A stretch of DNA of 64,000 bases from Pedobacter glucosidilyticus DSM 23534 (lineage in GTDB: Bacteria > Bacteroidota > Bacteroidia > Sphingobacteriales > Sphingobacteriaceae), in contig NZ_AULF01000013.1 of NCBI RefSeq assembly GCF_000425145.1, positions 56,373 through 120,372 on the forward strand. Direction: 5' to 3'. The position numbers and the translations under genes were made by a program. Positions 56,210 through 63,868 of this stretch are shown here, piece after piece. Position 1 is the stretch's first letter, and each line of letters starts with the position of its first letter. The notes under the pieces were generated by a model. It was given only the letters and a program-made list of their open reading frames with translations, did no database searches and had not been told where the DNA came from.

Positions 56210-56881
56210 ATGGGATTAGACATGATACCAATGGGGAAACCCAAACCTGGATTTGAGAAACGTTTCATTGAGATATTTGAAATGGTTTCTAAAGACAATA
56301 TTCCTCAACCTTCATTTCTTGACAAACTTAAGGGGAAAAAATATCCGACCAAAGACGAACTTTTGCAAGAATGGTTAGCTAACCAAATCCAGACTTATGA
56401 GACAATTAAAGCACCGAGGGTTGGAAGGGACAAAGAGGCTGACGAATGGATTAGAAACAAATACAATGAGATTGAACAAAAGGTCCCTATAGAGCAATTC
56501 TTGAAAGACTATGACGGCTATTATGTAATTGAGCTTGCAAAAGAACAAGACGGAGTTCCTGTATATATTGCAATGGGACAGGACGAAAATGTGTTTCGTG
56601 GACAATTCCTTCAAGACTGCATTGACTTAATCGGCGAAGATTTGGTAAATGAAGCGTGGGAGACAAAACTTGCTGAAGCAACATTAGATTATGGGCAAAG
56701 ACTTATGACAATTGCAGACAAAATCGCAAACGAAAAGAATTTACAATATTTAAAAGACCAGCGTTTACCACCCGATACAGACGAAGACAGTATTGAAAGT
56801 AAAATTCATATAGTTTTCTCTCTTGCAAAATGGTTAATCTTTTATGGAAAAAATGGACATGGCTATGAGGCTGACTTCTAA
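56210..56881 (+). CDS. Cassette 1: soluble protein of unknown function
   Basis: 223 acidic residues without signal peptide or helix. It begins MGLDMIPMGKPKPGFEKRF. Middle segments KVPIEQFLKDYDGYYVIELAKEQDGVPVYIAMGQDENVFRGQFLQDC and LVNEAWETKLAEATLDYGQRLM suggest a mixed alpha/beta fold. No family recognised. The start is 20 bp after the GTTATAGCC boundary, and the stop is 11 bp before the inverse core site GGCTATAAC, the tight fit expected of a cassette gene. Confidence 0.75.
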   Translation: MGLDMIPMGKPKPGFEKRFIEIFEMVSKDNIPQPSFLDKLKGKKYPTKDELLQEWLANQIQTYETIKAPRVGRDKEADEWIRNKYNEIEQKVPIEQFLKDYDGYYVIELAKEQDGVPVYIAMGQDENVFRGQFLQDCIDLIGEDLVNEAWETKLAEATLDYGQRLMTIADKIANEKNLQYLKDQRLPPDTDEDSIESKIHIVFSLAKWLIFYGKNGHGYEADF

Positions 56882-56891
56882 AAGAAAAACT

Positions 56892-57140
56892 GGCTATAAC
56901 AGCACCTACCCAAAAGGCTGGGGTAGTGGTTTTTCCGAATGTTAAATGGAAAATCGAGAAGTAACAGAAATAAGAATAAATTTGAGTAAAAGATCAGCCC
57001 TCCGGGTAGCTGCGAAACGTCAAACTGTCTAAAAACCTCAAAATTGAAATTCTATATACGGACACCTATCTTACAAAATTCTTGTATATTCAATTCTCAG
57101 CGATTAGATTTAGGTTTTTAGACAAACTGACGTTATAGCC
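56892..57140 (+). repeat. attC site of cassette 1, interrupted by a 109-bp element
   Basis: Inverse core site GGCTATAAC (56892-56900), short spacer, then arm CTACCCAAAAGGCTG pairing with the distal CAGCCCTCCGGGTAG (near 56996-57010). The distal core reads CTGCGAAACGT and is split after ACGT (57017-57020). Removing the insertion plus one ACGT copy restores GAAACGTTATAGCC and a 136-bp site like its siblings. Confidence 0.85.
57021..57129 (+). mobile_element. 109-bp MITE-like insertion with ACGT target duplication
   Basis: Ends are CAAACTGTCTAAAAACCT and AGGTTTTTAGACAAACTG, which are inverted repeats at 15 of 18 positions. It is flanked by ACGT on both sides (57017-57020, 57130-57133). There is no ORF. 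Excision of the element and one ACGT rebuilds a canonical attC core, which strongly supports real transposition into a pre-existing site. The mobilising transposase is not in the window. Confidence 0.75.
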
Positions 57141-57180
57141 AATTTTAGGACGACACCAAACTAACGACAGAAACAGAAAT

Positions 57181-57807
57181 TTGAAACGAAAAATCACATA
57201 CGGACTTTTGACAATTCTACTTTTTGGAGGGCTCTATTTCGGACTTCGTTTTGCATACGGACTTTTTACGCCTTTCAACTTTTGGACAGCGGGACAAGAC
57301 ATTAAAAACGGAAAAATTCAAATAACTGAAATTGGAGAAATGCCATTGAACTTTGAGCAAAAACAAAAACTTGCTAACTCTTATGGTTTTGACTTTAATC
57401 TATTTGGTTGCAATGTGACAACAGACGTAATAAACGGGACAGAATATTACAATAAGACAATGGTTCACCACTTGGAAAGCAAATATGGTATTGGTTGGTG
57501 GGCAAAATTTAATGCTCAACTTGACAGCATTGACAAGGCAAATTCGGCTGACCTGACAATTGACAAAGTATTAGACCTTGTTGCAGAACGGAAGATAGTA
57601 AAAGACCAAATTAAACTCATTGACAGTTTATCAAAAAGCCAAAGACACATTTCACTTGTTCCGACCATGGACGACTCAACGAAAAATATTTACCTTGTGA
57701 AAGTTGGCGAAGACAACGGAATGAATTTAGTAACTTATTACAACTTTTTGGTGGACGCAAACTCAATGACAATTATTAACGCAGACGGAAAACTTGAAGG
57801 ACAATGA
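57181..57807 (+). CDS. Cassette 2: membrane-anchored protein of unknown function
   Basis: 208 residues from a TTG start at 57181; no in-frame ATG exists nearby. One N-terminal membrane helix (TYGLLTILLFGGLYFGLRFAYGLF, about 6-29) precedes an extracytoplasmic domain with FGCNVTTDVINGTEYYNKTMVHHLESKYGIGWWAKFNAQLD near 75-115. No family recognised. It sits between GTTATAGCC (57132) and GGCTATAAC (57819), exact reverse complements. Confidence 0.75.
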   Translation: MKRKITYGLLTILLFGGLYFGLRFAYGLFTPFNFWTAGQDIKNGKIQITEIGEMPLNFEQKQKLANSYGFDFNLFGCNVTTDVINGTEYYNKTMVHHLESKYGIGWWAKFNAQLDSIDKANSADLTIDKVLDLVAERKIVKDQIKLIDSLSKSQRHISLVPTMDDSTKNIYLVKVGEDNGMNLVTYYNFLVDANSMTIINADGKLEGQ

Positions 57808-57818
57808 AAAGAAAAACT

Positions 57819-57955
57819 GGCTATAACAGCACCTACAAGAAATTGGCGATTCAGTGGTTAAATGAAGTTTTGTGCTTCGTATCAAGTTCGGTGGTGGCAG
57901 ACAGTTTTCGTCTCCGAAATCGCCAACTTCTTGTAGCTGCAAAACGTTATAAGCC
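57819..57955 (+). repeat. attC site of cassette 2
   Basis: 137 bp. Inverse core GGCTATAAC (57819-57827), spacer AGCAC, arm CTACAAGAAATTGGCGATT. The distal partner AATCGCCAACTTCTTGTAG precedes a longer spacer CTGCAAAAC and core GTTATAAGCC (57946-57955). The unequal spacers (5 and 9 bases) match the unpaired central spacer of attC. The arm sequence differs from sites 4-6 at the same positions on both sides, so pairing is kept by compensating changes. Confidence 0.9.
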
Positions 57956-57975
57956 ATTATAAAAACTCGACATAA

Positions 57976-58605
57976 ATGAACCACTTGAAATTCTTGATAC
58001 TCACATTAGTCTTATTTTTTTGTGTAAACAAATCTAAGGCACAAGTCGACCATTTAGAACCAGTAGGAGGAATCTTTGATGTTTATAGCTTTCAGTTTGA
58101 TTATTATTCCAGTGTAAGAAAAGTACTTTTCAATGGGTTGACTGATGACCCTGAAATAAGATTTTTAGTAATGCCATCATTTAGTCCAGAAAATGTTTTA
58201 GATATAATCAAAGACGAAGAAAAAGATAAATATTATATTGAGTATCACATAGCAGAACAGAGCATTTGGTATTCGAAAAATAAAGCTGATGTGAAAATAT
58301 CTAAATTTCGAAAACAGTTATCAAAGTCTTCTGTGGAACTTATAAAAAACCTGTACCGAACTGCGATTTTAAATTCAAGATTTATCCATAAAGAAAGTTT
58401 AGGAGTTGACGGAACTCAATACTTTTTTTCAATTAACGACAGAGGTCTTAAAACTGGAACCGTATGGTCACCGGGGGAAAAGAGCTCAATGAGGGAATTA
58501 GTTGAAGTGGGATATGGTTTAATTGAATTTGTTAAAAGTGACAAAGTCGAAATCAATAACGACCTAGAAGAAAGAATAAGAAATTTAATTATAAAACTAA
58601 AATAA
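57976..58605 (+). CDS. Cassette 3: secreted protein of unknown function
   Basis: 209 residues with a signal peptide (MNHLKFLILTLVLFFCVNKSKAQ, cleavage near 23). The mature part has IRFLVMPSFSPENVLDIIKDEEKDKYYIEYHIAEQSIWYS and LGVDGTQYFFSINDRGLKTGTVWSPGEKS. No family recognised. It starts 20 bp after GTTATAAGCC and stops 1 bp before the inverse core GGCTTATAAC, so almost no spare DNA is carried. Confidence 0.78.
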   Translation: MNHLKFLILTLVLFFCVNKSKAQVDHLEPVGGIFDVYSFQFDYYSSVRKVLFNGLTDDPEIRFLVMPSFSPENVLDIIKDEEKDKYYIEYHIAEQSIWYSKNKADVKISKFRKQLSKSSVELIKNLYRTAILNSRFIHKESLGVDGTQYFFSINDRGLKTGTVWSPGEKSSMRELVEVGYGLIEFVKSDKVEINNDLEERIRNLIIKLK

Positions 58606-58606
58606 C

Positions 58607-58745
58607 GGCTTATAACAGCAAATTTGTTCAAAAATGGCTGACGGTGGTTTACGTCGATTCATCAGTTATTTATTTAATTTAGTGCGGTACGACGATGGTT
58701 CTGCAAGCAATGCCATTTCTGCACAAATTTTCAAAACGTTGTGCG
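58607..58745 (+). repeat. attC site of cassette 3 (divergent sequence, same architecture)
   Basis: 139 bp. Inverse core GGCTTATAAC (58607-58616), arm AAATTTGTTCAAAAATGGC, distal partner GCCATTTCTGCACAAATTT, then TCAAAAC and core GTTGTGCG (58738-58745). Apart from the cores and the AAAAC spacer it shares little sequence with the other sites, yet the fold is the same. This is how attC sites of unrelated cassettes behave. Confidence 0.85.
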
Positions 58746-58753
58746 TCATTTTA

Positions 58754-59380
58754 ATGAAAGACCTGCTAAACATATTAATTGCCGAAAGACAGACACTTTT
58801 ACGTGGACTAACAATCTCGTTTTTACTTGTTTTTCCATTCACGTTCTTGCCGACAATAATTAGTAACGGTTGGACTTTACAACCAATTATTCAAAGAATT
58901 CCAGACTCGACACTTTATGCTTTTGGTTTTTCATTCATAGTGGTAGTTGCTTCTGTGCTTCATAATTACAATAACCTTGTTGACAGGAAAAGGATATTTG
59001 ACAAACCAGCGTTTAAAAAACTTGACTTCTATGGACGACTTGACGGTTTAGGAAGCATTGTAAGCGAACTTGAAACATTCCTTTTAGGTAAAATTGACAA
59101 ATACTACTACCGACTAAATATCATTGACCCTGACCTAAAGAAATTCAAAGTTGAAATCATACCGTTAATAGACTTCACAGACAACGAAGAATTGAAAGAA
59201 ATACTAAAAAAGGAGCACAATTTCAGAGAAGACTTATTAGTTGGACAACTCATAAACCTAACAGAACAAGACCTTGAAAATGAAAATTTACTTCGGGACA
59301 GATTATTAAATTTGGACAAAATATTAATGGAATTAGGAGCAGTAAAACTTGACATTAACGAAAATGACCTTGACGACTAA
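58754..59380 (+). CDS. Cassette 4: two-helix membrane protein of unknown function
   Basis: 208 residues from ATG 58754. The open frame extends upstream to an ATG at 58634, but those 40 codons are attC sequence, so the later start is chosen. Two hydrophobic helices lie near 18-36 (LTISFLLVFPFTFLPTI) and 49-68 (LYAFGFSFIVVVASVLHNY). A charged cytoplasmic domain rich in Glu/Leu/Asn helices follows (LINLTEQDLENENLLRDRLLNL). No family recognised. Confidence 0.75.
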   Translation: MKDLLNILIAERQTLLRGLTISFLLVFPFTFLPTIISNGWTLQPIIQRIPDSTLYAFGFSFIVVVASVLHNYNNLVDRKRIFDKPAFKKLDFYGRLDGLGSIVSELETFLLGKIDKYYYRLNIIDPDLKKFKVEIIPLIDFTDNEELKEILKKEHNFREDLLVGQLINLTEQDLENENLLRDRLLNLDKILMELGAVKLDINENDLDD

Positions 59381-59394
59381 AGAAGAAAAACGAA

Positions 59395-59530
59395 CGCACA
59401 ACAGCACCTACCCAAAAGTGGCGGTCCAGTGGTTAAATCAAGCTTTGTGCTTCTATCAAAGTTTGTGCTTGGCTGACAGTGAAGTGCTTCGAAATCGCCA
59501 CCTTCGGGTAGCTGCAAAACGTTAGGCACA
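59395..59530 (+). repeat. attC site of cassette 4
   Basis: 136 bp. Inverse core CGCACAAC (59395-59402) is the exact reverse complement of this cassette's first bases GTTGTGCG at 58738. The arm CTACCCAAAAGTGGCGG pairs with ATCGCCACCTTCGGGTAG. The central part (ATCAAGCTTTGTGCTTC and following) forms further stem-loops. Core GTTAGGCACA is at 59521-59530. Nearly identical to sites 5 and 6 outside the core boxes. Confidence 0.92.
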
Positions 59531-59552
59531 ATTATAAACAGACACCGTAACA

Positions 59553-60212
59553 ATGAATATTGCTTATAAGACAAGAAATTTTTATCCTTACGAGTTACGA
59601 ATATTAAAGACATTGAAAACTCAGAAAGAAAAAGAAACAAGTAGTAAAATTAAGTTCTATCATTATCTTATTGCAGGACTTTTAGGGGCAAGTTTGACAT
59701 ATGTTACGGCTATAATTCCTGATAGCTTTTGGACTTTTCTTTTCGGGACAATTGCTGTTTTTGCTTTTGCATTTATTGTATTTATGCCTTACGAAATCTA
59801 CAAAAAGAAAAATCGATATAAATTATTTTTGCGACAACTAAGCACAACTTTAGAGAAAGGAACGGTTGACACTTGTGTAGTTAAAACCAAAAGAATTGCA
59901 ATAGCACCAGAATATGAAGATGAAAGTGACTTGTATATTATTGAACTTAACGACAACGAAGTTTTATATCTGTGGGACACCGAATACAATCTTAATAAAA
60001 AGTTCCCTTGTTTAGACTTTGAAATATACGAGGACAGCTTTTTCAAACTCATAGGCAGACAGATTTACCCGTTAAGCGAAAAAATCCAACCAGTGAAAAT
60101 TGACAAGAACGCAAAATGGAATTTTATGAAAACATATGGAGCATCTGGACATTTAGAAACCGAAAATATAAACTTTGACGAACTACTACAGAAATATAAT
60201 AACTGTGCCTAA
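59553..60212 (+). CDS. Cassette 5: two-helix membrane protein of unknown function
   Basis: 219 residues from ATG 59553. Two adjacent hydrophobic helices near 33-49 and 54-75 (LIAGLLGASLTYVTAII, FWTFLFGTIAVFAFAFIVFM) are followed by a soluble domain with LYIIELNDNEVLYLWDTEYNLNKKFPCLDFEIYEDSFFKLIG. The stop codon TAA is formed by the inverse core site (TGTGCCTAAC). No family recognised. The start is 22 bp after GTTAGGCACA. Confidence 0.78.
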   Translation: MNIAYKTRNFYPYELRILKTLKTQKEKETSSKIKFYHYLIAGLLGASLTYVTAIIPDSFWTFLFGTIAVFAFAFIVFMPYEIYKKKNRYKLFLRQLSTTLEKGTVDTCVVKTKRIAIAPEYEDESDLYIIELNDNEVLYLWDTEYNLNKKFPCLDFEIYEDSFFKLIGRQIYPLSEKIQPVKIDKNAKWNFMKTYGASGHLETENINFDELLQKYNNCA

Positions 60213-60340
60213 CAGCAGCTACCCAAAAGTGGCGGTTCAGAGACTAAATCAAGCTTTGTGCTTCTATCAAAGTTACAACTTGCTTGACAGTGAAGCGCTT
60301 CGAAATCGCCACCTTCGGGTAGCTGCAAAACGTTATATGC
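60204..60340 (+). repeat. attC site of cassette 5
   Basis: 137 bp. Inverse core TGTGCCTAAC (60204-60213) mirrors the cassette start GTTAGGCACA over all 10 bases. Arm CTACCCAAAAGTGGCGG and partner ATCGCCACCTTCGGGTAG, spacer CTGCAAAAC, core GTTATATGC (60332-60340). Very similar to sites 4 and 6. Confidence 0.92.
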
Positions 60341-60385
60341 AACCCTAACGAACCACAGTGCAACCAACAAAATAAAAGAAAATAA

Positions 60386-62071
60386 ATGCAAATAGACTTC
60401 ATTGGACACGGACTTAACACGGACAACAGATTAAATGTTGGCGACCAGTTAGCGACTTCCTTTGGCAGTTCACACTTTGACAGTTTTATTGGTTTTGTTG
60501 CATTTGCTGCAATTTCAGGCGTAAATAAATTATTACCGTCAATATTAACAGCTCAAAGGAAATATAAGAAACTAGTTTTTTTTATTGGCGTTGACAACAA
60601 AGGGACATCAAAAGAAGCTCTTGAATTACTTTTAGAGAAAAATATTGAAACTTATATTTATCATAAGGACGCAGAACAGATAACCTATCATCCAAAGCTT
60701 TTTTTATTTGAAGGAATCAGACACACAAGAGTAATTATTGGTTCTTCAAATCTTACATATTCAGGTTTCTTAAACAACATTGAAGCATCAATACAACTTG
60801 ACTTCAAAACTGGCACAGACAAGCAAGGAAACAAACTTTTGAAAGAAGTTAAAAGTTACTTTGCAAACTTAATTGACCTTTCCGACAATAGCGTTTTTAA
60901 ACTTGACAAAGAACTAATTGAAAAATATGATAAGGCGGGACTTTTATATTCACAAATAAGAACAGGAAAAGGCACATCCGAAGAACAACCAAATGATGGC
61001 GAAAACCCTGAAGAAAAATCTATTACAACACCATTTTACACAGACGAATTTGGTGACGGTCAAGAACCAATTGAACGACCAACTTATGAAAGGAAAATAA
61101 ACGTTACCGCAAACGATTATGAAGTATTTCCCTATTTTCTTGAACGATACAAAATTTACAAAAGAGATGTAAGAACTTCGGGAGTTGTTTACAAAGACAC
61201 TAAAGTTCCAGAAGAAATGGAGTTGTTAGTTTGGTATCAAAGAATGAAAGAACTTATTAAACACAATGCTTTGCCTGACGAACTTGCAATGCAACTAATT
61301 GACGCTGATTTCCCAATTGAGAACGGTTGGATAAACACAATTAGAATGTGGTGGGACATTAAGTTTCAAAAACTACTGGAATTTAAAGAGAAAGAACAAA
61401 AGCATTTAGATTACACATACGTCATTCAGACAAAAAACCCTGATAGTCCGCATTATGAATTAGGTAGATGGATTGCCCAACAAAAACAAAGAAGAAAAGG
61501 ACAAAATGGTTCTGCTTGGACTGATTACGAAGAAGAAAAAATGAAGTCCATAAACTATATGTGGGATGTTCCAGATTTTGGCGACTTTGGAAGCAAACCT
61601 AAAGATGATGATTGGGCAGACAGATTAGTTGAACTCGAAGAATATTATAGTGATAAGAATAATTTCAAAACTATTCCTCATCAAAGCACTAAACTTGGAA
61701 AGTGGTTAAACGAACAAATTACTTTAAAACTTACTGGAAGCAGGGGAAAAGTAAAAAAATTCTTGCATCCAATAAGAGAAGCAATGCTTGGTGATGTTTT
61801 AAGTAAAAATGGTGTAGAATGGAAATGGCAAGAACAAAAAGAAAGAGAAGCAATTATTAATGGACTTGCTAGATGGAACGAGTGGAAAGAATGGCAAAAA
61901 ACGGTCGTAGGCAGACAACTTACAGAAGAAGAAAAAAAGTATCACAAGACAAATCAGGATTGGGTTTCGCAAACAAGACACAGAACTAAAAAATGGGAAC
62001 CTTGGAAAATTGACTTGCTATTTAAAGCTGGTTTTCCAATACCAAAATCGGACGACAACACAAATGACTGA
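60386..62071 (+). CDS. Cassette 6: PLD-type nuclease with helicase-associated-like C-terminal repeats
   Basis: 561 residues. The N-terminal ~200 form a phospholipase-D-like catalytic domain: H102-x-K104 (YHPKLFLFEG), GSSN at 119-122 (VIIGSSNLTYSG) and E133 (NNIEAS). One HKD motif suggests a dimer, as in BfiI/NgoFVII-type nucleases. From about 290 the chain has repeated W-, L- and K-rich helical units (WWDIKFQKLLEFKEKEQKH, YELGRWIAQQKQRRKG, STKLGKWLNEQI) resembling helicase-associated DNA-binding repeats. A DNA-targeting defence or restriction role is likely but not proven. Confidence 0.8.
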   Translation: MQIDFIGHGLNTDNRLNVGDQLATSFGSSHFDSFIGFVAFAAISGVNKLLPSILTAQRKYKKLVFFIGVDNKGTSKEALELLLEKNIETYIYHKDAEQITYHPKLFLFEGIRHTRVIIGSSNLTYSGFLNNIEASIQLDFKTGTDKQGNKLLKEVKSYFANLIDLSDNSVFKLDKELIEKYDKAGLLYSQIRTGKGTSEEQPNDGENPEEKSITTPFYTDEFGDGQEPIERPTYERKINVTANDYEVFPYFLERYKIYKRDVRTSGVVYKDTKVPEEMELLVWYQRMKELIKHNALPDELAMQLIDADFPIENGWINTIRMWWDIKFQKLLEFKEKEQKHLDYTYVIQTKNPDSPHYELGRWIAQQKQRRKGQNGSAWTDYEEEKMKSINYMWDVPDFGDFGSKPKDDDWADRLVELEEYYSDKNNFKTIPHQSTKLGKWLNEQITLKLTGSRGKVKKFLHPIREAMLGDVLSKNGVEWKWQEQKEREAIINGLARWNEWKEWQKTVVGRQLTEEEKKYHKTNQDWVSQTRHRTKKWEPWKIDLLFKAGFPIPKSDDNTND

Positions 62072-62081
62072 AAGAAGGGCA

Positions 62082-62217
62082 GCATATAACAGCACCTACC
62101 CAAAAGTGGCGGTTCAGTGGTTAAATCAAGCTTTGTGCTTCTATCAAAGTTTCTGCTTGGTTGACAGTGAAGTGCTTCGAAATCGCCACCTTCGGGTAGC
62201 TGCAAAACGTTAGCGGT
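62082..62217 (+). repeat. attC site of cassette 6
   Basis: 136 bp. Inverse core GCATATAAC (62082-62090) mirrors the cassette start GTTATATGC (60332). Same arms and spacers as sites 4 and 5; distal core GTTAGCGGT at 62209-62217. Confidence 0.92.
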
Positions 62218-62238
62218 CAGGCTAAAAAGACAGACACG

Positions 62239-63852
62239 ATGATAAAGAAATGGTTACAAGACATATTTGACAAAAAAGAATCCATAGAGATTAAAGAATG
62301 GAGAACTGATAATTCTATTCTCAAATTCCTTTCTTCAAACTTGGACGAAAACGGTAATCTGTCTGAAAAAGCACACGACCTTCCAGACGAGAAAAAAGAT
62401 GATGACAAGTTAAGATTTGCACCGGGACTGATGGATGCAATGTTTGGTGCAGATGATTCAGATGACTCTAAAAAAAGAATTAGAGAGTTAACAAAACACC
62501 TTAAAAGGGTTGCTTCAAAAGGTGACAAAATAAACGAACAGGAATTTTACCGACTAATCACAGAAAACGAAGGTGTGATAGGAATTATTGATGACTTTTT
62601 ACAAGTTATAGTTAATGATTCATTACCGATTGAACCTTATCTTTTTAATTATGCAAAAGATTTAACCACAAAAACAGACAAAAGAAATGTAGTAAAATTT
62701 GGGATTGCAATTTTAGGATTGTGCCAAAATAAATCTGTTCTTAACGACATTAAGATTTTAGGCTTACACGATGAGTTTACTGTTTATTCAACAATTGCCA
62801 TTGCAAATTTATCGGACAATGCAGAAAATGACCTTTGGGAATTAGCGAAGAAAGTTGACGGTTGGGGTAAAATTCAATTAGTTGACCGATTATCAAGACC
62901 TGAATTAAACGAGCCAATCAAAGATTGGCTGATTTATGAAGGGTATAAAAACAGCATTATGTATGAATACTTGGCATACACTTGTGCTATTAATGGAGAA
63001 CTTCATAAGAAATTAGAACCCGATGAAATAAACCACAAACTTTTCAAGTCGGCTTCTGACATAATTGAAGCACTTATTGCCATTGGTGGGCCAGCTGAAG
63101 ACATAACTACCTACCCTTTTGCTTCACAAGTCATCGAAGATTTCATAAGACACGCCAAAATCCAAGCTAACGACATTTCTGACTTTAACGCATTACACAA
63201 AATCAAAGACTTTCTTACAGAGTTACAAAATGACATTGGGGAACAAAAAGAAAATGGTTGGACTCAAGATATTATCTCAAACTGCTTAATTGAAATCGTT
63301 GAAATATTAAACAGTAGAGATTGGAAAGTTGCAGTATTTGAAGGATTAAAAAGCAATGATAATGTGATGTATTGGAACGCCAAACACGCAGCGGAAAAAT
63401 TGGAGATTGATTTATGGGAAACAGTTTGGGCAAAACTGCAAGAGAAACCTTTGGATAGTTCTTCTTTGTATGACGTTACACATTATAGCAAACCAGAACA
63501 CTCTGATTTAATCATAGACTTTGCTCTAAAACACTTGCCTTTAGACGAAATGGCAACGGGACCGAGAGATTCAATGGGTTTTGGAGAGAACTATAACAAA
63601 TTTGGTAGTTTAGATTATGTCATTACATTTTTGGAAAACTATCCAAAAAAAGGAGAGCAAATTATTCTAACAGGATTAAAATGCCCTGTTACGAGAAACC
63701 GAAATATGGCTATTAAAGTTTTGGACAAGTGGAAAAAAGAAAATTGGTCGCCAGAGATTGAAAGAGAAATTAGGCATTTAGCAGAAATTGAACCGAACAA
63801 CGACACAAAAGAGAACATTAAACGACTTTTGAATGGACAAGAACTCAAATAA
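62239..63852 (+). CDS. Cassette 7: large helical (HEAT-like) protein of unknown function
   Basis: 537 acidic residues, no signal peptide or membrane helix. Repeated helical pairs with Leu/Ile/Ala spacing (NVVKFGIAILGLCQNKSVLNDI, EFTVYSTIAIANLSDNAENDLWELAKKVDGWGKIQLVDRL, DVAIEALIAIGGPAED-type) suggest HEAT/ARM repeats over most of the chain, and the C-terminus returns to this pattern (ILTGLKCPVTRNRNMAIKVLDKWKKENW). Likely a protein-interaction scaffold. It starts 21 bp after core GTTAGCGGT. Confidence 0.75.
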   Translation: MIKKWLQDIFDKKESIEIKEWRTDNSILKFLSSNLDENGNLSEKAHDLPDEKKDDDKLRFAPGLMDAMFGADDSDDSKKRIRELTKHLKRVASKGDKINEQEFYRLITENEGVIGIIDDFLQVIVNDSLPIEPYLFNYAKDLTTKTDKRNVVKFGIAILGLCQNKSVLNDIKILGLHDEFTVYSTIAIANLSDNAENDLWELAKKVDGWGKIQLVDRLSRPELNEPIKDWLIYEGYKNSIMYEYLAYTCAINGELHKKLEPDEINHKLFKSASDIIEALIAIGGPAEDITTYPFASQVIEDFIRHAKIQANDISDFNALHKIKDFLTELQNDIGEQKENGWTQDIISNCLIEIVEILNSRDWKVAVFEGLKSNDNVMYWNAKHAAEKLEIDLWETVWAKLQEKPLDSSSLYDVTHYSKPEHSDLIIDFALKHLPLDEMATGPRDSMGFGENYNKFGSLDYVITFLENYPKKGEQIILTGLKCPVTRNRNMAIKVLDKWKKENWSPEIEREIRHLAEIEPNNDTKENIKRLLNGQELK

Positions 63853-63859
63853 AGCCCGA

Positions 63860-63868
63860 ACCGCTAAC
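63860..63868 (+). repeat. Inverse core site of cassette 7; rest of attC not recognised
   Basis: ACCGCTAAC is the exact reverse complement of the cassette's first bases GTTAGCGGT (62209). The next bases (AGGCGTAACTGTTGCACAAC) do not match the arm of the other sites, and no distal core is seen before the window ends. Confidence 0.7.

Noticed and set aside
57021..57131. The 109-bp segment as a gene-less cassette
   Set aside because: It has no inverse core site or attC-type arm, but does have terminal inverted repeats and an ACGT duplication, so insertion of a small element is simpler.
58634..58753. Upstream start extending the cassette-4 protein by 40 residues
   Set aside because: Those codons coincide with attC 3 and would make the protein begin in the recombination site; the ATG at 58754 lies 9 bp after the core, as in other cassettes.
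59377..59640. Minus-strand open frame across attC 4 with a protein containing NVLQLPEGGDFEALHC
   Set aside because: Similar frames occur across the sites at 57763-57984, 60209-60409 and 61954-62205. They are translations of the conserved attC sequence and do not represent genes; databases may contain such spurious proteins.
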